From Marinomonas rhodophyticola (GTDB taxonomy: Bacteria > Pseudomonadota > Gammaproteobacteria > Pseudomonadales > Marinomonadaceae): 64,000 nt of DNA. Location of the stretch: assembly GCF_026113935.1 (NCBI RefSeq), contig NZ_JAPEUL010000004.1, positions 496,001-560,000 of the forward strand, written 5' to 3'. Position 1 is the stretch's first letter, and each line of letters opens with the position of its first letter. Below the pieces are notes generated by a model. It was not told the DNA's origin. It saw nothing but the letters and a program-made list of their open reading frames with translations, and ran no database searches. This document shows, in pieces, positions 1 to 9,926 of this stretch. The position numbers were made by a program, and so were the translations under genes.

Positions 1-700
1 CACCCATTAAATAAAGATAAAGTGGCATAATATCTTCTGCAGCAGGCAGGGTTGTTGGATCCTCGTCAGGGTAGGCGTTTGCCCTCATATTCGTCCTTGT
101 GGCTCCAGGGTTTATGGCATTTGCCCGGACATTTGGTGAGAGGCTTTGTAGCTCACTAGAGAGCAGTTGCATCATTGCTTCTGTGGCGAATTTAGAGATG
201 GCATAGGCGCCCCAGTTGGCTTTGGCTTTTCTCCCTACGCCTGAGGAGGTAAAAATAATAGATGCGTTATCTGCTTTCTGTAAAAGAGGGAGTAGGGCTT
301 GGTTTAGCAGTAATTGACTGGTGACATTAACGCGCATCACCTGTTCAAACAGTACTGGGTCGTAGTTTGCTAGATTGGTGCGCTCACCAAGTAGGCTGGC
401 GTTATGAAGAATGCCGTCAAGGTGGCCAAACTCACTTTCAATGGTATTGGCAAGCTCTATGTAGTCGTGTCCTGCGGCACCATCCAAGTTTAGTGGGACA
501 ATGGCTGCCTGGGGATATTGCTGCTTTTCTATATAGTCGTAAACTGCTTCAAGTTTCTTGGTGGTGCGCCCTAACAGAATAACAGTTGCACCGTGTTTTG
601 CATAAGTAATGGCGGCGGCTCTTCCTATGCCGTCACCTGCGCCTGTAACAAGGATTGCTTTGTCTTTGAGTAGTTGGCTCGGGGCTTGATAATCAAACAT
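1..700 (-). CDS. yciK: SDR-family oxidoreductase, YciK-like (partial, runs off left edge)
   Basis: Short-chain dehydrogenase/reductase that probably uses NAD(P)H; its substrate is not known. The start is the ATG at 698-700, preceded by a good AGGAGAT ribosome site. The N-terminus shows the Rossmann motif TGAGDGIG, then the HNAS motif, and the active-site region has Ser in FTSSG and the YxxxK pair as YAISK, followed by NPGATRT. About 233 residues are present and the C-terminal end lies outside the window. It follows ubiG by only about 20 bases on the same strand, so the two are probably co-transcribed. In Pseudomonas a HAD phosphatase gene (mupP) sits between ubiG and the yciK homologue; it is absent here. 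The family call is firm; the yciK name rests on similarity and position. Confidence 0.8.
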   Translation of the reverse strand, partial: MFDYQAPSQLLKDKAILVTGAGDGIGRAAAITYAKHGATVILLGRTTKKLEAVYDYIEKQQYPQAAIVPLNLDGAAGHDYIELANTIESEFGHLDGILHNASLLGERTNLANYDPVLFEQVMRVNVTSQLLLNQALLPLLQKADNASIIFTSSGVGRKAKANWGAYAISKFATEAMMQLLSSELQSLSPNVRANAINPGATRTNMRANAYPDEDPTTLPAAEDIMPLYLYLMG

Positions 701-720
701 ATCTCCTCCTTGCGTCTTTA

Positions 721-1443
721 TCAGACTTTGATTTTTTGAGTATGCATTAGGTAATTGACTGACACGTCTTTGTCATTCAATTTGTACACTTTGCTCAACG
801 GGTTGTAAGTCATGCCTGTCATGTGGGTGACTTCGTCTCCCGCTTGTCTTGCGTAATTATTGAGTTCGGCCGGTTGGATGAATTTGGCATAATCGTGGGT
901 GCCTTTAGGTAGCATTTTGAGTATGTATTCAGCCCCGATGATAGCGAATAAGTAAGCTTTGGGGTTTCTGTTTATGGTAGAGAAAAATACGTGACCACCT
1001 GGTTTTACTAACGCCATGCAGGCATTTATTACAGAGGCGGGGTCTGGTACGTGCTCTAGCATTTCAAGGCAGGTAACGACATCGTATTGGCCAGCTTCGC
1101 GTTGTGCGATTTCTTCTGCGGTGATTTTCTCGTAATCAATATTGAGCTTGGATTCTGTCAGATGCAGTTTGGCAACGGCTAGAGGAGCTTCGCCCATATC
1201 GATGCCTTTGACATCGGCACCTAGCTTTGCCATTGCTTCAGATAAAATGCCGCCGCCACAGCCTATGTCGATAACTTTTTTACCTTGTAAGCCTTCTGAG
1301 CGTTCATTTATATAGTTGGTGCGCAAAGGGTTAATGTCGTGCAGTGGCTTGAATTCATTTTCTGTATCCCACCAACGGCTCGCGAGCGCTTCAAACTTGG
1401 CAACTTCATCTAGATCTACATTGTTTTGCTGAGGGTTTGTCAT
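721..1443 (-). CDS. ubiG: Ubiquinone biosynthesis O-methyltransferase UbiG
   Basis: SAM-dependent methyltransferase that carries out both O-methylation steps of ubiquinone biosynthesis at the inner membrane. The 240-residue protein has the usual family length. It begins with the family signature around residues 10-30 ([19 protein letters not shown]), followed by the SAM-binding motif [12 protein letters not shown] and the motif [11 protein letters not shown]. The C-terminal half carries the membrane-associating region around [19 protein letters not shown]. It is divergent from gyrA and heads a probable two-gene unit with the SDR gene. The start ATG at 1441-1443 is well supported by family alignment. 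No anomalies are seen. Confidence 0.95.
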   Translation of the reverse strand: MTNPQQNNVDLDEVAKFEALASRWWDTENEFKPLHDINPLRTNYINERSEGLQGKKVIDIGCGGGILSEAMAKLGADVKGIDMGEAPLAVAKLHLTESKLNIDYEKITAEEIAQREAGQYDVVTCLEMLEHVPDPASVINACMALVKPGGHVFFSTINRNPKAYLFAIIGAEYILKMLPKGTHDYAKFIQPAELNNYARQAGDEVTHMTGMTYNPLSKVYKLNDKDVSVNYLMHTQKIKV

Positions 1444-1765
1444 TTGTTTGGCTTCCGTTTTTCAGTGTTGCTGAGGTTGGAGTAAAGTGATGTTGTATAT
1501 GGATAAAGTTTATTTTGACAGTATAGCGCCAACCCTGCAGGTGACCAATAGTAAACTTCTTTTGTCCTAATAGTATAACCACTTAGCGCGCTTGGGTGAA
1601 ATGGGAGGCGTTGAATTGAGATTGGGGAGAGCATAATTGTTAGATTGAGCTACAAAACATGCTCCTCAAAGGGGTGTTATTTATTTCCTTATGTTACAAT
1701 ACGGCGCTTATAAAAAGATATTAGGGAGTCTTCTTGACTCCAAGGCATAAGGATCGATTGTATCT
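1444..1765. promoter_or_regulatory. Divergent ubiG/gyrA intergenic region with a candidate gyrA promoter
   Basis: No convincing gene is seen in these 322 bases; a 64-codon minus-strand frame overlapping ubiG has no recognisable protein features. A plausible extended -10 element for gyrA, TGTTACAAT, lies at 1692-1700, about 65 bases before the gyrA start. No strong -35 hexamer stands out. The promoter call is by motif only. Confidence 0.4.
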
Positions 1766-4453
1766 ATGGGTGAATTAGCCAAAGAAATTATTCCCGTCAG
1801 TATCGAAAATGAACTTAAGGGATCTTACCTAGATTACGCAATGAGCGTTATTGTCGGTCGAGCATTACCTGATGTACGAGACGGGTTAAAGCCTGTTCAC
1901 CGTCGCGTTCTATTTGCGATGAATGAACTTAAAAATGATTGGAATAAACCGTACAAAAAATCGGCGCGTATCGTCGGTGATGTAATCGGTAAATATCACC
2001 CACATGGTGATTCTGCTGTATACGATACGATTGTTCGTATGGCGCAGCCTTTCTCAATGCGTTATACCTTGGTCGATGGTCAAGGCAACTTCGGTTCTGT
2101 TGATGGTGACAGTGCCGCGGCAATGCGTTACACAGAAATCCGTATGGCGAAAATTTCTCATCATCTTCTGATGGATTTAGAGAAAGAAACCGTCGACTTT
2201 GTGCCTAACTATGATGGCACTGAATTTATGCCAGAAGTATTGCCTGCACGTGTGCCTGGACTGTTAGTGAACGGTTCGGCTGGTATTGCAGTAGGTATGG
2301 CGACTAATATTCCACCTCATAATCTTGGTGAGATTATTGATGGTTGTTTGGCGGTGATTGATAACGCTGACATTACTATTGATGAACTTATTGATCATAT
2401 ACCAGGGCCAGACTTCCCAACAGGGGCGTTTATTAATGGTCGTGCTGGTATTATTGAAGCTTACAAAACTGGTCGCGGTCGTATTTATATGCGTGCTCGT
2501 CACCATTTCGAAGACATGGAAAAAGGCAATCGCCAATCCATCGTTTTCACTGAGATTCCTTATCAGTTGAACAAAGCGAAGGTGATTGAAAAAATCGCTG
2601 AGCTAGTTAAAGAGAAAAAACTGGAAGGTATTAGTGAGCTTCGTGATGAATCCGACAAAGACGGTATGCGCATCGTAATAGAGTTGCGCCGTGGTGAAAA
2701 CCCAGACGTTGTTGTTAATAATATTTTCTCGCAAACTCAGTTACAGTCTGTGTTCGGCATGAACATGGTTGCCTTAGTTGATGGCCGTCCTCAACTGTTA
2801 AATCTTAAACAAATTCTTGAATGTTTCGTTAAGCACCGTCGCGAAGTTGTTACTCGTCGTACTATTTATGAGCTTCGTAAAGCGCGCGAACGAGGTCATA
2901 TCCTTGAAGGCTTGGCGGTTTCCCTAGCGAACATTGATCGTGTTATTGAACTAATTCGTACCTCGCCAACTTCGGCTGAGGCCAAAGATAAGTTGGTGAA
3001 TGAGTCTTGGCAGCCAGGCAATGTCATGGCCATGCTTGAGCGTGCTGGTGCTGATGCATGTCGTCCAGATGATTTGGATGCTGCTTATGGCTTTGTTGAT
3101 GGTGCTTATCATTTATCACCAGACCAAGCGCAAGCGATTTTGGATTTACGTTTACATCGTTTGACTGGTCTAGAGCATGACAAGTTGCTTGGTGAGTATA
3201 AGGCGCTTATTGAGACTATTGGTGAGTTGCTGAACATTTTGTCTAACCCTGATCGTCTGATGGAAGTCATCCGCGAAGAATTAGAAGAAGTTAGAGACAC
3301 GTTCGGTGATGCGCGACGTACTGAGATCTTAACGTCTCGTCAGGATTTGACGATCGCAGATTTGATTGATGAAGCCCCTATGGTGGTGACAATTTCGAAT
3401 ACTGGTTATGCGAAATCTCAGCCATTAGTTGAGTATCAAGCGCAGCGTCGTGGTGGTCGTGGTAAGTCTTCTGCTAGCATGAAAGATGAAGACCACATCG
3501 AGCATCTATTGGTTACCAGTAGTCATGACACCATCATGCTATTTAGTAATTTTGGTAAGGTTTACTGGTTACGTGTGTTTGAAATTCCGGTCGCTAGCCG
3601 TAGTGCGAAAGGTCGCCCCATTGTTAACCTGTTACCGTTGAGAGAAGGCGAATCTATCTCTGCGCTATTGCCTTTGCCGGTTGTTGAAGCGGTTGAAGCT
3701 GATTCGGAGTCGGATGATGACGTTGCTGATGATGCTATTGTTGAGGCAAGTAGCTATATCTTTATGGCGACGGCAAACGGAACGGTTAAAAAGACAGCGA
3801 TGCAGCACTTTGCTCGTCCTCGCTCCACGGGATTGATTGCGCTTAGCTTGGATGAAACCGATGAGTTGGTTGGCGTGTCTGTGACCAATGGTGAAAACGA
3901 TATTATGTTGGTTTCTTCTTCTGGTAAAACAATTCGCTTCAAAGAATCTGATGTTCGCGCCATGGGGCGTACTGCAGCAGGCGTTCGTGGTATTCGTTTG
4001 GGTGAGGGTGCTAAGGTGGTATCGCTTATCGTCCCTCAAGAGGGTTCAGCGGTATTGATGGCCTGTGAAAATGGTTATGGCAAACGTACTTTGGTAGAAG
4101 ACTTCCCTGTGTATGGTCGTGGCGGTCAAGGTGTTATCGGTATTCAGGTGTCAGAGCGTAACGGCCCGGTAATTGGTGCTGCTCAGGTTGATGAAACGGA
4201 TGAGATTATCTTGATTACTGACCAAGGAACCTTGGTTCGTACTCGCGTGACCGAAGTGTCTTGTCAGGGACGAAATACTCAAGGTGTGACCTTGATTCGT
4301 TTGACTAATGATGAGCATCTGGTTGGTATTGAGCGTGTCGTTGAACACGATGAAGGTGATGTTGAGATAGATGAGGCGGACGAAGTTGTCATCGATCAAT
4401 CGACAAATGATGGCGAAGAGTCACCCGATAATCTAGATTCCGATACGGAATAG
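1766..4453 (+). CDS. gyrA: DNA gyrase subunit A
   Basis: Breakage-reunion subunit of gyrase, which works with GyrB to introduce negative supercoils. The frame is intact at 895 residues. The N-terminal topoisomerase domain includes [14 protein letters not shown], the catalytic Tyr in AAMRYTE, and the quinolone-determining loop [14 protein letters not shown], which carries the wild-type Ser and Asp associated with susceptibility. The C-terminal beta-pinwheel contains the GyrA-box-like QRRGGRGK. An acidic stretch ([14 protein letters not shown], about residues 645-665) interrupts the C-terminal domain, as in several marine gammaproteobacteria, and the protein ends in an acidic tail. It is followed by a strong terminator and then by serC, 75 bases away. 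Confidence 0.98.
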   Translation: MGELAKEIIPVSIENELKGSYLDYAMSVIVGRALPDVRDGLKPVHRRVLFAMNELKNDWNKPYKKSARIVGDVIGKYHPHGDSAVYDTIVRMAQPFSMRYTLVDGQGNFGSVDGDSAAAMRYTEIRMAKISHHLLMDLEKETVDFVPNYDGTEFMPEVLPARVPGLLVNGSAGIAVGMATNIPPHNLGEIIDGCLAVIDNADITIDELIDHIPGPDFPTGAFINGRAGIIEAYKTGRGRIYMRARHHFEDMEKGNRQSIVFTEIPYQLNKAKVIEKIAELVKEKKLEGISELRDESDKDGMRIVIELRRGENPDVVVNNIFSQTQLQSVFGMNMVALVDGRPQLLNLKQILECFVKHRREVVTRRTIYELRKARERGHILEGLAVSLANIDRVIELIRTSPTSAEAKDKLVNESWQPGNVMAMLERAGADACRPDDLDAAYGFVDGAYHLSPDQAQAILDLRLHRLTGLEHDKLLGEYKALIETIGELLNILSNPDRLMEVIREELEEVRDTFGDARRTEILTSRQDLTIADLIDEAPMVVTISNTGYAKSQPLVEYQAQRRGGRGKSSASMKDEDHIEHLLVTSSHDTIMLFSNFGKVYWLRVFEIPVASRSAKGRPIVNLLPLREGESISALLPLPVVEAVEADSESDDDVADDAIVEASSYIFMATANGTVKKTAMQHFARPRSTGLIALSLDETDELVGVSVTNGENDIMLVSSSGKTIRFKESDVRAMGRTAAGVRGIRLGEGAKVVSLIVPQEGSAVLMACENGYGKRTLVEDFPVYGRGGQGVIGIQVSERNGPVIGAAQVDETDEIILITDQGTLVRTRVTEVSCQGRNTQGVTLIRLTNDEHLVGIERVVEHDEGDVEIDEADEVVIDQSTNDGEESPDNLDSDTE

Positions 4454-4460
4454 AAAATAA

Positions 4461-4488
4461 AGCGACGCACCTAGGTGCGTCGCTTTTG
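4461..4488 (+). terminator. Intrinsic terminator after gyrA
   Basis: A perfect 24-base palindrome, AGCGACGCACCT/AGGTGCGTCGCT, is followed by TTTTG. It starts eight bases past the gyrA stop. Confidence 0.85.
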
Positions 4489-4528
4489 TTGTAGATAGGT
4501 CCTGAAAATACTAGAGGTAATAAGCAGG

Positions 4529-5608
4529 ATGAGCCGAGTATATAATTTTTGTTCTGGTCCAGCAGCGCTTCCCGAAGCGGTTTTGAAAAAAGCACAGGCT
4601 GAAATGTTAGATTGGCATGGTGCGGGTGTTTCTGTAATGGAAATGAGTCACCGTAGTGCTGAGTTTATGTCTATTTTGGCATCGGCTAAAGCGCGCTTGT
4701 CGCGTTTAATGAATATCAGTGACGACTATGAAATCTTGTTTGTTCAAGGTGGTGCGTCTACTTTATTTGCTCAAATTCCTGCAAACCTAGTAAACGGATT
4801 TGATTCTGCTTGCTTTTTAGATACAGGTGCATGGTCTTCAAAAGCCATTAAAGAGGCAAAAAGATACACTAAGGTTAATGTTGTGGGTTCATCAAAGGAG
4901 CAGAACTATCTTACGGTTCCTGACTTTTCAACTTTATCATTGGATGAAAGTGCTGCGTATTTACATCTTTGTCCTAATGAAACCATTGGTGGCTTAGAGT
5001 TTTCTGATTTGCCAGAGACTAATCTTCCTATCGTTGCTGATCTGTCTTCTACTATTTTGTCTCGAAAAATCGATGTCAGTAAATATGGTCTTATTTACGC
5101 TGGTGCGCAAAAAAATGTCGGTCCAGCGGGTGTGGTTATCTGTATCATTCGTAAGGATCTGTTGGCGCGCAGCAGTGATGAGTTGCCGTCAATATGGAAC
5201 TTTGCCAATTTGGCGGCAAATGATTCTATGATCAATACGCCGCCAACCTTTGCGATTTATTTGGCGGATTTGGTGTTTGAGTGGCTGGAAGCTCAGGGTG
5301 GTGTTGAGGCGATCGAAGCCATTAATATTCGCAAGGCGCAAGCTTTGTATGACTTTATTGATTCAAGTGATTTTTATTCAAACCCTGTTGACCCTGCTTA
5401 CAGATCGCGTATGAATGTGCCGTTCATTCTGGCGGATGAGTCTTTAGAGTCTCTTTTCTTGCAAGAGTCTGAAGCCGCAGGCTTGCGCACATTGGCTGGG
5501 CATCGTTCAGTTGGCGGCATGCGCGCGAGTATCTATAACGCTATGCCGATGGAAGGGATTGAAGCTTTGATTGACTTTATGCGTGCCTTTGAGAAGCGTC
5601 ACGGATAA
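4529..5608 (+). CDS. serC: Phosphoserine aminotransferase
   Basis: PLP enzyme that converts 3-phosphohydroxypyruvate to phosphoserine; it also acts on the equivalent intermediate of pyridoxal phosphate synthesis. The 359-residue protein has the expected length and starts with the family signature YNFCSGPAALPE. The PLP lysine lies in YAGAQKNVGPAG, and the C-terminal motif GHRSVGGMRASIYNA is intact. It sits between gyrA and pheA, the usual order in pseudomonads and relatives. The next gene, pheA, starts 42 bases downstream, so a serC-pheA-tyrA/aroA-cmk transcript is likely. pdxJ, whose pathway shares serC, lies elsewhere in this window. Confidence 0.97.
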   Translation: MSRVYNFCSGPAALPEAVLKKAQAEMLDWHGAGVSVMEMSHRSAEFMSILASAKARLSRLMNISDDYEILFVQGGASTLFAQIPANLVNGFDSACFLDTGAWSSKAIKEAKRYTKVNVVGSSKEQNYLTVPDFSTLSLDESAAYLHLCPNETIGGLEFSDLPETNLPIVADLSSTILSRKIDVSKYGLIYAGAQKNVGPAGVVICIIRKDLLARSSDELPSIWNFANLAANDSMINTPPTFAIYLADLVFEWLEAQGGVEAIEAINIRKAQALYDFIDSSDFYSNPVDPAYRSRMNVPFILADESLESLFLQESEAAGLRTLAGHRSVGGMRASIYNAMPMEGIEALIDFMRAFEKRHG

Positions 5609-5650
5609 TAGATACCTAATAAGCAATAAGAACCACGGATAACAAATAGC

Positions 5651-6773
5651 ATGTCAAACTCTAAGCAAACAGTACCCGATACGCTGCCTTTATTGCGTGA
5701 TCGTATCGATTCTATTGATTCGCAAATACAAATGCTGATAAATGAGCGTGCTAGATGCGCTCAAAAAGTAGCGGAAGTAAAATTGGCTGAGCAGGGCGGA
5801 GACGCGGTCGTCTTTTATCGTCCAGAGCGCGAAGCGCAAGTGTTACGTAGAGTGATGGAGCGTAACGAGGGGCCTTTGGGGAATGAGGAAATGGCGAAGA
5901 TCTTTCGTCAGGTGATGTCTTCTTGCCTTGCGCTTGAGAAGCCAATGCGCATTGCTTTTTTGGGGCCTGAGGGTACGTTTACACAGCAGGCCGCATTAAA
6001 GCACTTTGGTAAGTCTATTATCAGTGCGCCTATGGCAGCCATTGATGAAGTGTTTCGTGAAGTTGAGTCTGGTGCGGCTAATTATGGTGTCGTGCCGGTT
6101 GAGAATTCGACAGAGGGTGTGGTGAACCATACCTTAGATAGTTTTCGCGATTCACGTTTAAAAATTTGTGGCGAAGTAGAAGAGCGCATTCATCACCATC
6201 TTTTGGTGAGTTCCAAATATTAACGCGGATGATGTTACGCACATTTATTCCCATCAGCAGTCTTTGGCGCAATGTCGTGCTTGGTTAGATCGTTATTGGC
6301 CACACGTTGAGCGTGTTGCGGTGAGTTCGAATGCTGAAGCGGCTCGTCTTGCGGCTGATGCGGGGCGAAGTGGTCGAGCGATTGCAGCGATTGCAGGTGA
6401 AGTGGCTTGTGAATTATATGGCTTATCAAAAGTATCCTCTAATATTGAAGATCGCCCTGATAATACGACGCGCTTTTTGATTGTTGGTAATCAGGATGTA
6501 CCGCCCAGCGGTAAGGATAAAACGTCATTGCTCATTAGTGCTAAAAATGAGCCGGGTGCTTTGTATCGATTACTTGAAGCCTTCGAGCGTCACGGTGTTG
6601 ACATGACACGTTTGGAGACTCGTCCTTCTTTAATGAGTCGATGGGGTTATATTTTTTATATTGACTTCGTTGGTCATTATTTGGACGACGACTGTCGCGC
6701 TGTGATTGATGATTTACGTGAACGAGCTTCGGAAGTGAAAGTGTTGGGTTCCTATCCTGTGGCTGTGCTTTAG
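5651..6773 (+). CDS. pheA: Bifunctional chorismate mutase / prephenate dehydratase (frameshifted in this sequence)
   Basis: P-protein that converts chorismate to prephenate and on to phenylpyruvate in phenylalanine synthesis. The N-terminal AroQ-type mutase covers about residues 12-100 (LRDRIDSIDSQI). The dehydratase domain begins at FLGPEGTFTQQA and includes VPVENSTEGVVNHTLD. The C-terminal ACT regulatory domain carries the ESRP-like motif as ETRPS. The frame breaks at 6215-6217, where AAA replaces an expected AA; removing one A restores SSNINADDV and a protein of about 373 residues. Both halves are well conserved, so this is probably a sequence error. Unlike Pseudomonas, there is no hisC gene between pheA and tyrA. 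Confidence 0.93.
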
Positions 6774-6867
6774 CAATTATTTAAGAGTGTTATGCTTTGA
6801 TTGGTGAAAGTGATTTTCAGGCGTCCGTTGATATGGCGTCTCAGGAAAAAAGAAGTTTGGCAATGTC

Positions 6868-9042
6868 ATGATCATCGGTCTTGGTATGATCGGTGGTTCG
6901 TTCGCTAAGGCGTTGAAAGAGCGCGGTTTAGCGACCCTGTATGCGGTGGATCGTCGTGACGGCGAACTGGCTTTGGGTGTGTCGACAGGAGTGATTGATT
7001 ATCCTGCCGAGTTGTCTGCTGAGTTTGTCTCAAAAATGGATGTTATTGTTCTGGCAACGCCTGTTAGAGCAATGGAGTCTGTTTTGGCCGATCTTAAGCC
7101 TTTTTTGTCTGAGCAGACGCTAGTGACGGATGTGGGGTCGACAAAAGGTAGTGTGGTTGAGGCTGTGCGTCGTGTCTTTGGGCATGTTCCGGCTAATTTT
7201 ATTCCTGGTCATCCTATTGCTGGCGCAGAGAAAAGTGGGGTGTTGGCCTCTAATTCACAGCTTTTCGAAAAACACATGGCGATAGTGACTCCCTTGGCGG
7301 ATAGCAATCCTGTGTTATTGGATCGCTTGCACCGTCTTTGGCGTGCGGTTGGTGCGGATGTGGTGAGCATGGATGTTAATCATCATGATCATGTGCTCGC
7401 CTCTTCAAGTCATTTGCCTCACTTGCTGGCCTATACTTTGGTCGATGCGCTGGCCAATGGGGAGCGTAGTCAGGATATCTTCAGGTTTGCGGCGGGCGGC
7501 TTTCGTGACTTTACTCGCATCGCTTCCAGTGATCCGGTTATGTGGCGAGATGTTTTTTTAGCCAACAAAGATGCAACGCTAGCGACTCTAGATCACTTTA
7601 CTGATCGGTTGGCTGACATGCGAGCTGCTATAGAGAAGGGTGATGGCGCTAGTATGTTTGGTGTGTTTACTCGAGCAAAATCTGCGCGAGATCATTTTCT
7701 TCGCTTGTTAGAGCAACGTACAATTGGTTCTACCAAAGAAGTTCGTCCTGTGTCTGTCTCCGTTTTACCAGCTTCTGCGATTAAAGGTGAGGTGTCTTTG
7801 TTGGGTGACAAATCTTTGTCACATAAAGCGATTACCATAGCCGCGCTGTCAGAAGGTGTGAGTGAAATAAAGAATATTGATTTAACGGGTGATGTGCGCA
7901 TTACCATGCAAGCTTTTCGAGATATGGGGGTTGTCATAGAAGAGGCCTCGGTTGATCATTTGCGTGTTCATGGTGTGGGTGTTAGAGGGTTAAAAGCACC
8001 GATTGCCCCTATTAATGTCCATCAATCCAGAGAAAGTTTGTATTTATTGTTGCCAGTTTTGGCTGGACAGTCGTTCCCTGTTTCTGTGATTGCTGAAGGC
8101 AAGCTGCTAAATCAGTCAATGGCGGATTTATTTTCTTTGGTGCGCCAAATGGGTGGGAGTGTCATATCTGAAATGGCGGATTGTTTGCCTGTTAATCTGT
8201 TGCCAGGTAAGTCTTTGGATGTGTCGGTTAATTTAAAGGCGGGTTCTGAGAGACTGCGTATGTCTGCTTTTTTGGCCGCCTTGTATTCGCCTGTTGAGGG
8301 TGTTGTGACAACATTGTCTAAAGACTTGTCTCATTGTGAAGTGTTGTTGCGACATTTTGGTGTGAAAATATTTGACCAGGTCGAAGGGTTTAAGGTTGCT
8401 CCGGCTCCATTCGTCGGTGCAGATATAGTGCTGTCGGGTGATGAGTACGAATTGGCTTGGCTCGTATTGTTGTCAAGTCTTTTGCCAGGTTCGGATTTAT
8501 CTATTGAGAATGCTGGTTTAGATTCAGTGTCCTTTGCATTGTTGGCTTTTTTGCAGTCAATTGGTGCCGATGTGACTATTCCTGTGCAAAGTGGTTCTGG
8601 GTTATTCGAGGGTAAGGTGCAAGTCGGTTTTGCAGAGCTTCGTTCGTTTCATTTGCCGTCTGAGCAAAGTTATCGCTTTAGAGATCAGCTACCTTTGTTG
8701 TGTGTCGCAGCGGCATACGCTAGAGGCGAAAGTTTTATTCAGGGAGTCGGTTCTCTGCCTTATTATCATGAAGATAGAGTGTTAGCGTTTATTGATGCAC
8801 TTAAACAGATGAAAATCGCTTGTGTTTATGAAAATGGTGATTTGCGAATCAAGGGTGGATTGCCTCAAGGTGGCGAGTTGGATTGCGCTGGTGATGATAA
8901 ATTAGCGCTTGCTATGTTGGCGTTAGGTGCGCGCAGTCAATCCATAACGAAAGTTAATGATTGTCAAAAATTATTAGAAGAATTTAACGAGTTGGAGAGT
9001 GTTACTGTGCAATTAGGTTTTCATTGTTCAGTGACGCAGTAG
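6868..9042 (+). CDS. tyrA: TyrA-AroA fusion: prephenate dehydrogenase with a degenerate EPSP-synthase domain
   Basis: The first 285 or so residues are a normal NAD-dependent prephenate/arogenate dehydrogenase: [28 protein letters not shown] and the helical dimer domain. Residues about 290-724 are colinear with EPSP synthase ([32 protein letters not shown]), but the catalytic motifs are eroded. GNSGTxMR is replaced by residues 383-392 [10 protein letters not shown]; the KxSDR region by 632-637 YYHEDR; GDHRIAM by 675-681 GDDKLAL; and the SAQVKS loop by 459-466. Only the first Lys (GDKSLSHK, K315), an Asp at 606 and R637 are kept. I infer an active dehydrogenase and a non-catalytic AroA-like domain. 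The true N-terminus is uncertain: a one-base correction in the A-run at 6846-6851 would add KKFGNV and a start near 6836. Confidence 0.9.
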   Translation: MIIGLGMIGGSFAKALKERGLATLYAVDRRDGELALGVSTGVIDYPAELSAEFVSKMDVIVLATPVRAMESVLADLKPFLSEQTLVTDVGSTKGSVVEAVRRVFGHVPANFIPGHPIAGAEKSGVLASNSQLFEKHMAIVTPLADSNPVLLDRLHRLWRAVGADVVSMDVNHHDHVLASSSHLPHLLAYTLVDALANGERSQDIFRFAAGGFRDFTRIASSDPVMWRDVFLANKDATLATLDHFTDRLADMRAAIEKGDGASMFGVFTRAKSARDHFLRLLEQRTIGSTKEVRPVSVSVLPASAIKGEVSLLGDKSLSHKAITIAALSEGVSEIKNIDLTGDVRITMQAFRDMGVVIEEASVDHLRVHGVGVRGLKAPIAPINVHQSRESLYLLLPVLAGQSFPVSVIAEGKLLNQSMADLFSLVRQMGGSVISEMADCLPVNLLPGKSLDVSVNLKAGSERLRMSAFLAALYSPVEGVVTTLSKDLSHCEVLLRHFGVKIFDQVEGFKVAPAPFVGADIVLSGDEYELAWLVLLSSLLPGSDLSIENAGLDSVSFALLAFLQSIGADVTIPVQSGSGLFEGKVQVGFAELRSFHLPSEQSYRFRDQLPLLCVAAAYARGESFIQGVGSLPYYHEDRVLAFIDALKQMKIACVYENGDLRIKGGLPQGGELDCAGDDKLALAMLALGARSQSITKVNDCQKLLEEFNELESVTVQLGFHCSVTQ

Positions 9043-9061
9043 TTTTTTAAGAGGAATAGTT

Positions 9062-9745
9062 ATGATCAACCAAGGCCCAGTTATTACGATTGATGGTCCA
9101 AGTGGTGCAGGTAAGGGCACTGTAAGTCAGTTAATCGCAGAAAAGCTGGGATGGCATATATTGGACAGTGGCGCTTTATATCGACTGCTCGCACTGGCTG
9201 TATCTCATCATGGTATGTCTTCTGATGATGTTGATACTTTAAAGGTGCTAGCTGAACATTTAGATATACAGTTTCAACAATCAGCAGAAGGTAAGGTTGA
9301 AATTATTCTTGAAGGCGAAGTCGTAACTCAAGCTATTCGCACCGAAGGTGTTGGAAATTGTGCGTCAAAATTGGCAGCTATTCCAGAAGTTAGAGAGGGA
9401 TTGTTGTTGCGTCAGCGTGCTTTTTCGCAAGCGCCAGGGTTGGTTGCGGATGGCCGAGATATGGGGACGGTGGTGTTCCCTTCCGCGCAGATTAAAATCT
9501 TCTTAACCGCTTCCGCAGAAGAGCGTGCACAGCGTCGGTTGCAGCAATTGCAGCAAAAAGGTGAAACGGTTAATCTGGATGAATTGGTTAAGACCATCAA
9601 AGAGCGAGATGAGCGGGATGCGAATAGGGCAATTGCCCCTCTTGTGCCAGCGGCAGGCGCTTTGGTAATAGACAGTACGACGTTGACGATAGAGCAGGTT
9701 GTTGAGATTGTTTTTGCAGAAGCTGTGAAGGCGGGTCTTGTGTAA
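9062..9745 (+). CDS. cmk: Cytidylate kinase
   Basis: Phosphorylates CMP and dCMP in pyrimidine nucleotide salvage. The 227-residue protein has the P-loop GPSGAGKGT near the N-terminus, the motif DSGALYR and the substrate-binding segment [13 protein letters not shown]. The lid region is around [11 protein letters not shown] and ends in [13 protein letters not shown]. It starts 20 bases after tyrA/aroA with a GAGGAATAG ribosome site and precedes rpsA, the classic gammaproteobacterial arrangement. No anomalies are seen. Confidence 0.97.
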   Translation: MINQGPVITIDGPSGAGKGTVSQLIAEKLGWHILDSGALYRLLALAVSHHGMSSDDVDTLKVLAEHLDIQFQQSAEGKVEIILEGEVVTQAIRTEGVGNCASKLAAIPEVREGLLLRQRAFSQAPGLVADGRDMGTVVFPSAQIKIFLTASAEERAQRRLQQLQQKGETVNLDELVKTIKERDERDANRAIAPLVPAAGALVIDSTTLTIEQVVEIVFAEAVKAGLV

Positions 9746-9783
9746 TCTGTTGTTTTTTGCGTCTACTTTTTTGTAATTAGAAT

Positions 9784-9793
9784 GTGCTATAAT
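9784..9793 (+). promoter_or_regulatory. Candidate extended -10 promoter for rpsA
   Basis: TGCTATAAT at 9785-9793 matches an extended -10 (TGnTATAAT). No good -35 hexamer is present 17 bases upstream, which is typical of extended -10 promoters. It lies about 130 bases before rpsA, leaving room for the structured leader. Confidence 0.55.
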
Positions 9794-9814
9794 AGTTTAA
9801 ATGTTATTCAAGTC

Positions 9815-9908
9815 GATAAAAGTGCCAGCAAGCTTTTATCGCATCATCCAAAAAAACTGACCCGCATTCGCTGGCAATGTGGATATGGCCTAGTTATTTG
9901 CATAGGCC
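9815..9908 (+). promoter_or_regulatory. Structured rpsA leader with three hairpins (probable S1 autoregulatory region)
   Basis: Three consecutive inverted repeats precede rpsA. The first pairs GATAAAAG (9815-9822) with CTTTTATC (9833-9840). The second pairs CCGCATT (9862-9868) with AATGTGG (9876-9882), with one G-U. The third pairs GGCCTA (9887-9892) with TAGGCC (9903-9908). The Shine-Dalgarno region beyond them is weak (AGGA). In E. coli the rpsA start region folds into three hairpins that S1 uses to repress its own translation; the same arrangement is inferred here. Confidence 0.6.
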
Positions 9909-9926
9909 GACTATATAGGAAATACA

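Noticed and set aside
1440-1634. A 64-codon minus-strand frame overlapping the start of ubiG
   Set aside because: No recognisable protein features, and it covers the gyrA upstream region; more likely chance.
3665-4039. Long antisense frame (124 codons) inside gyrA
   Set aside because: It is the reverse shadow of a well conserved coding region with regular codon use; no ribosome site or family signature.
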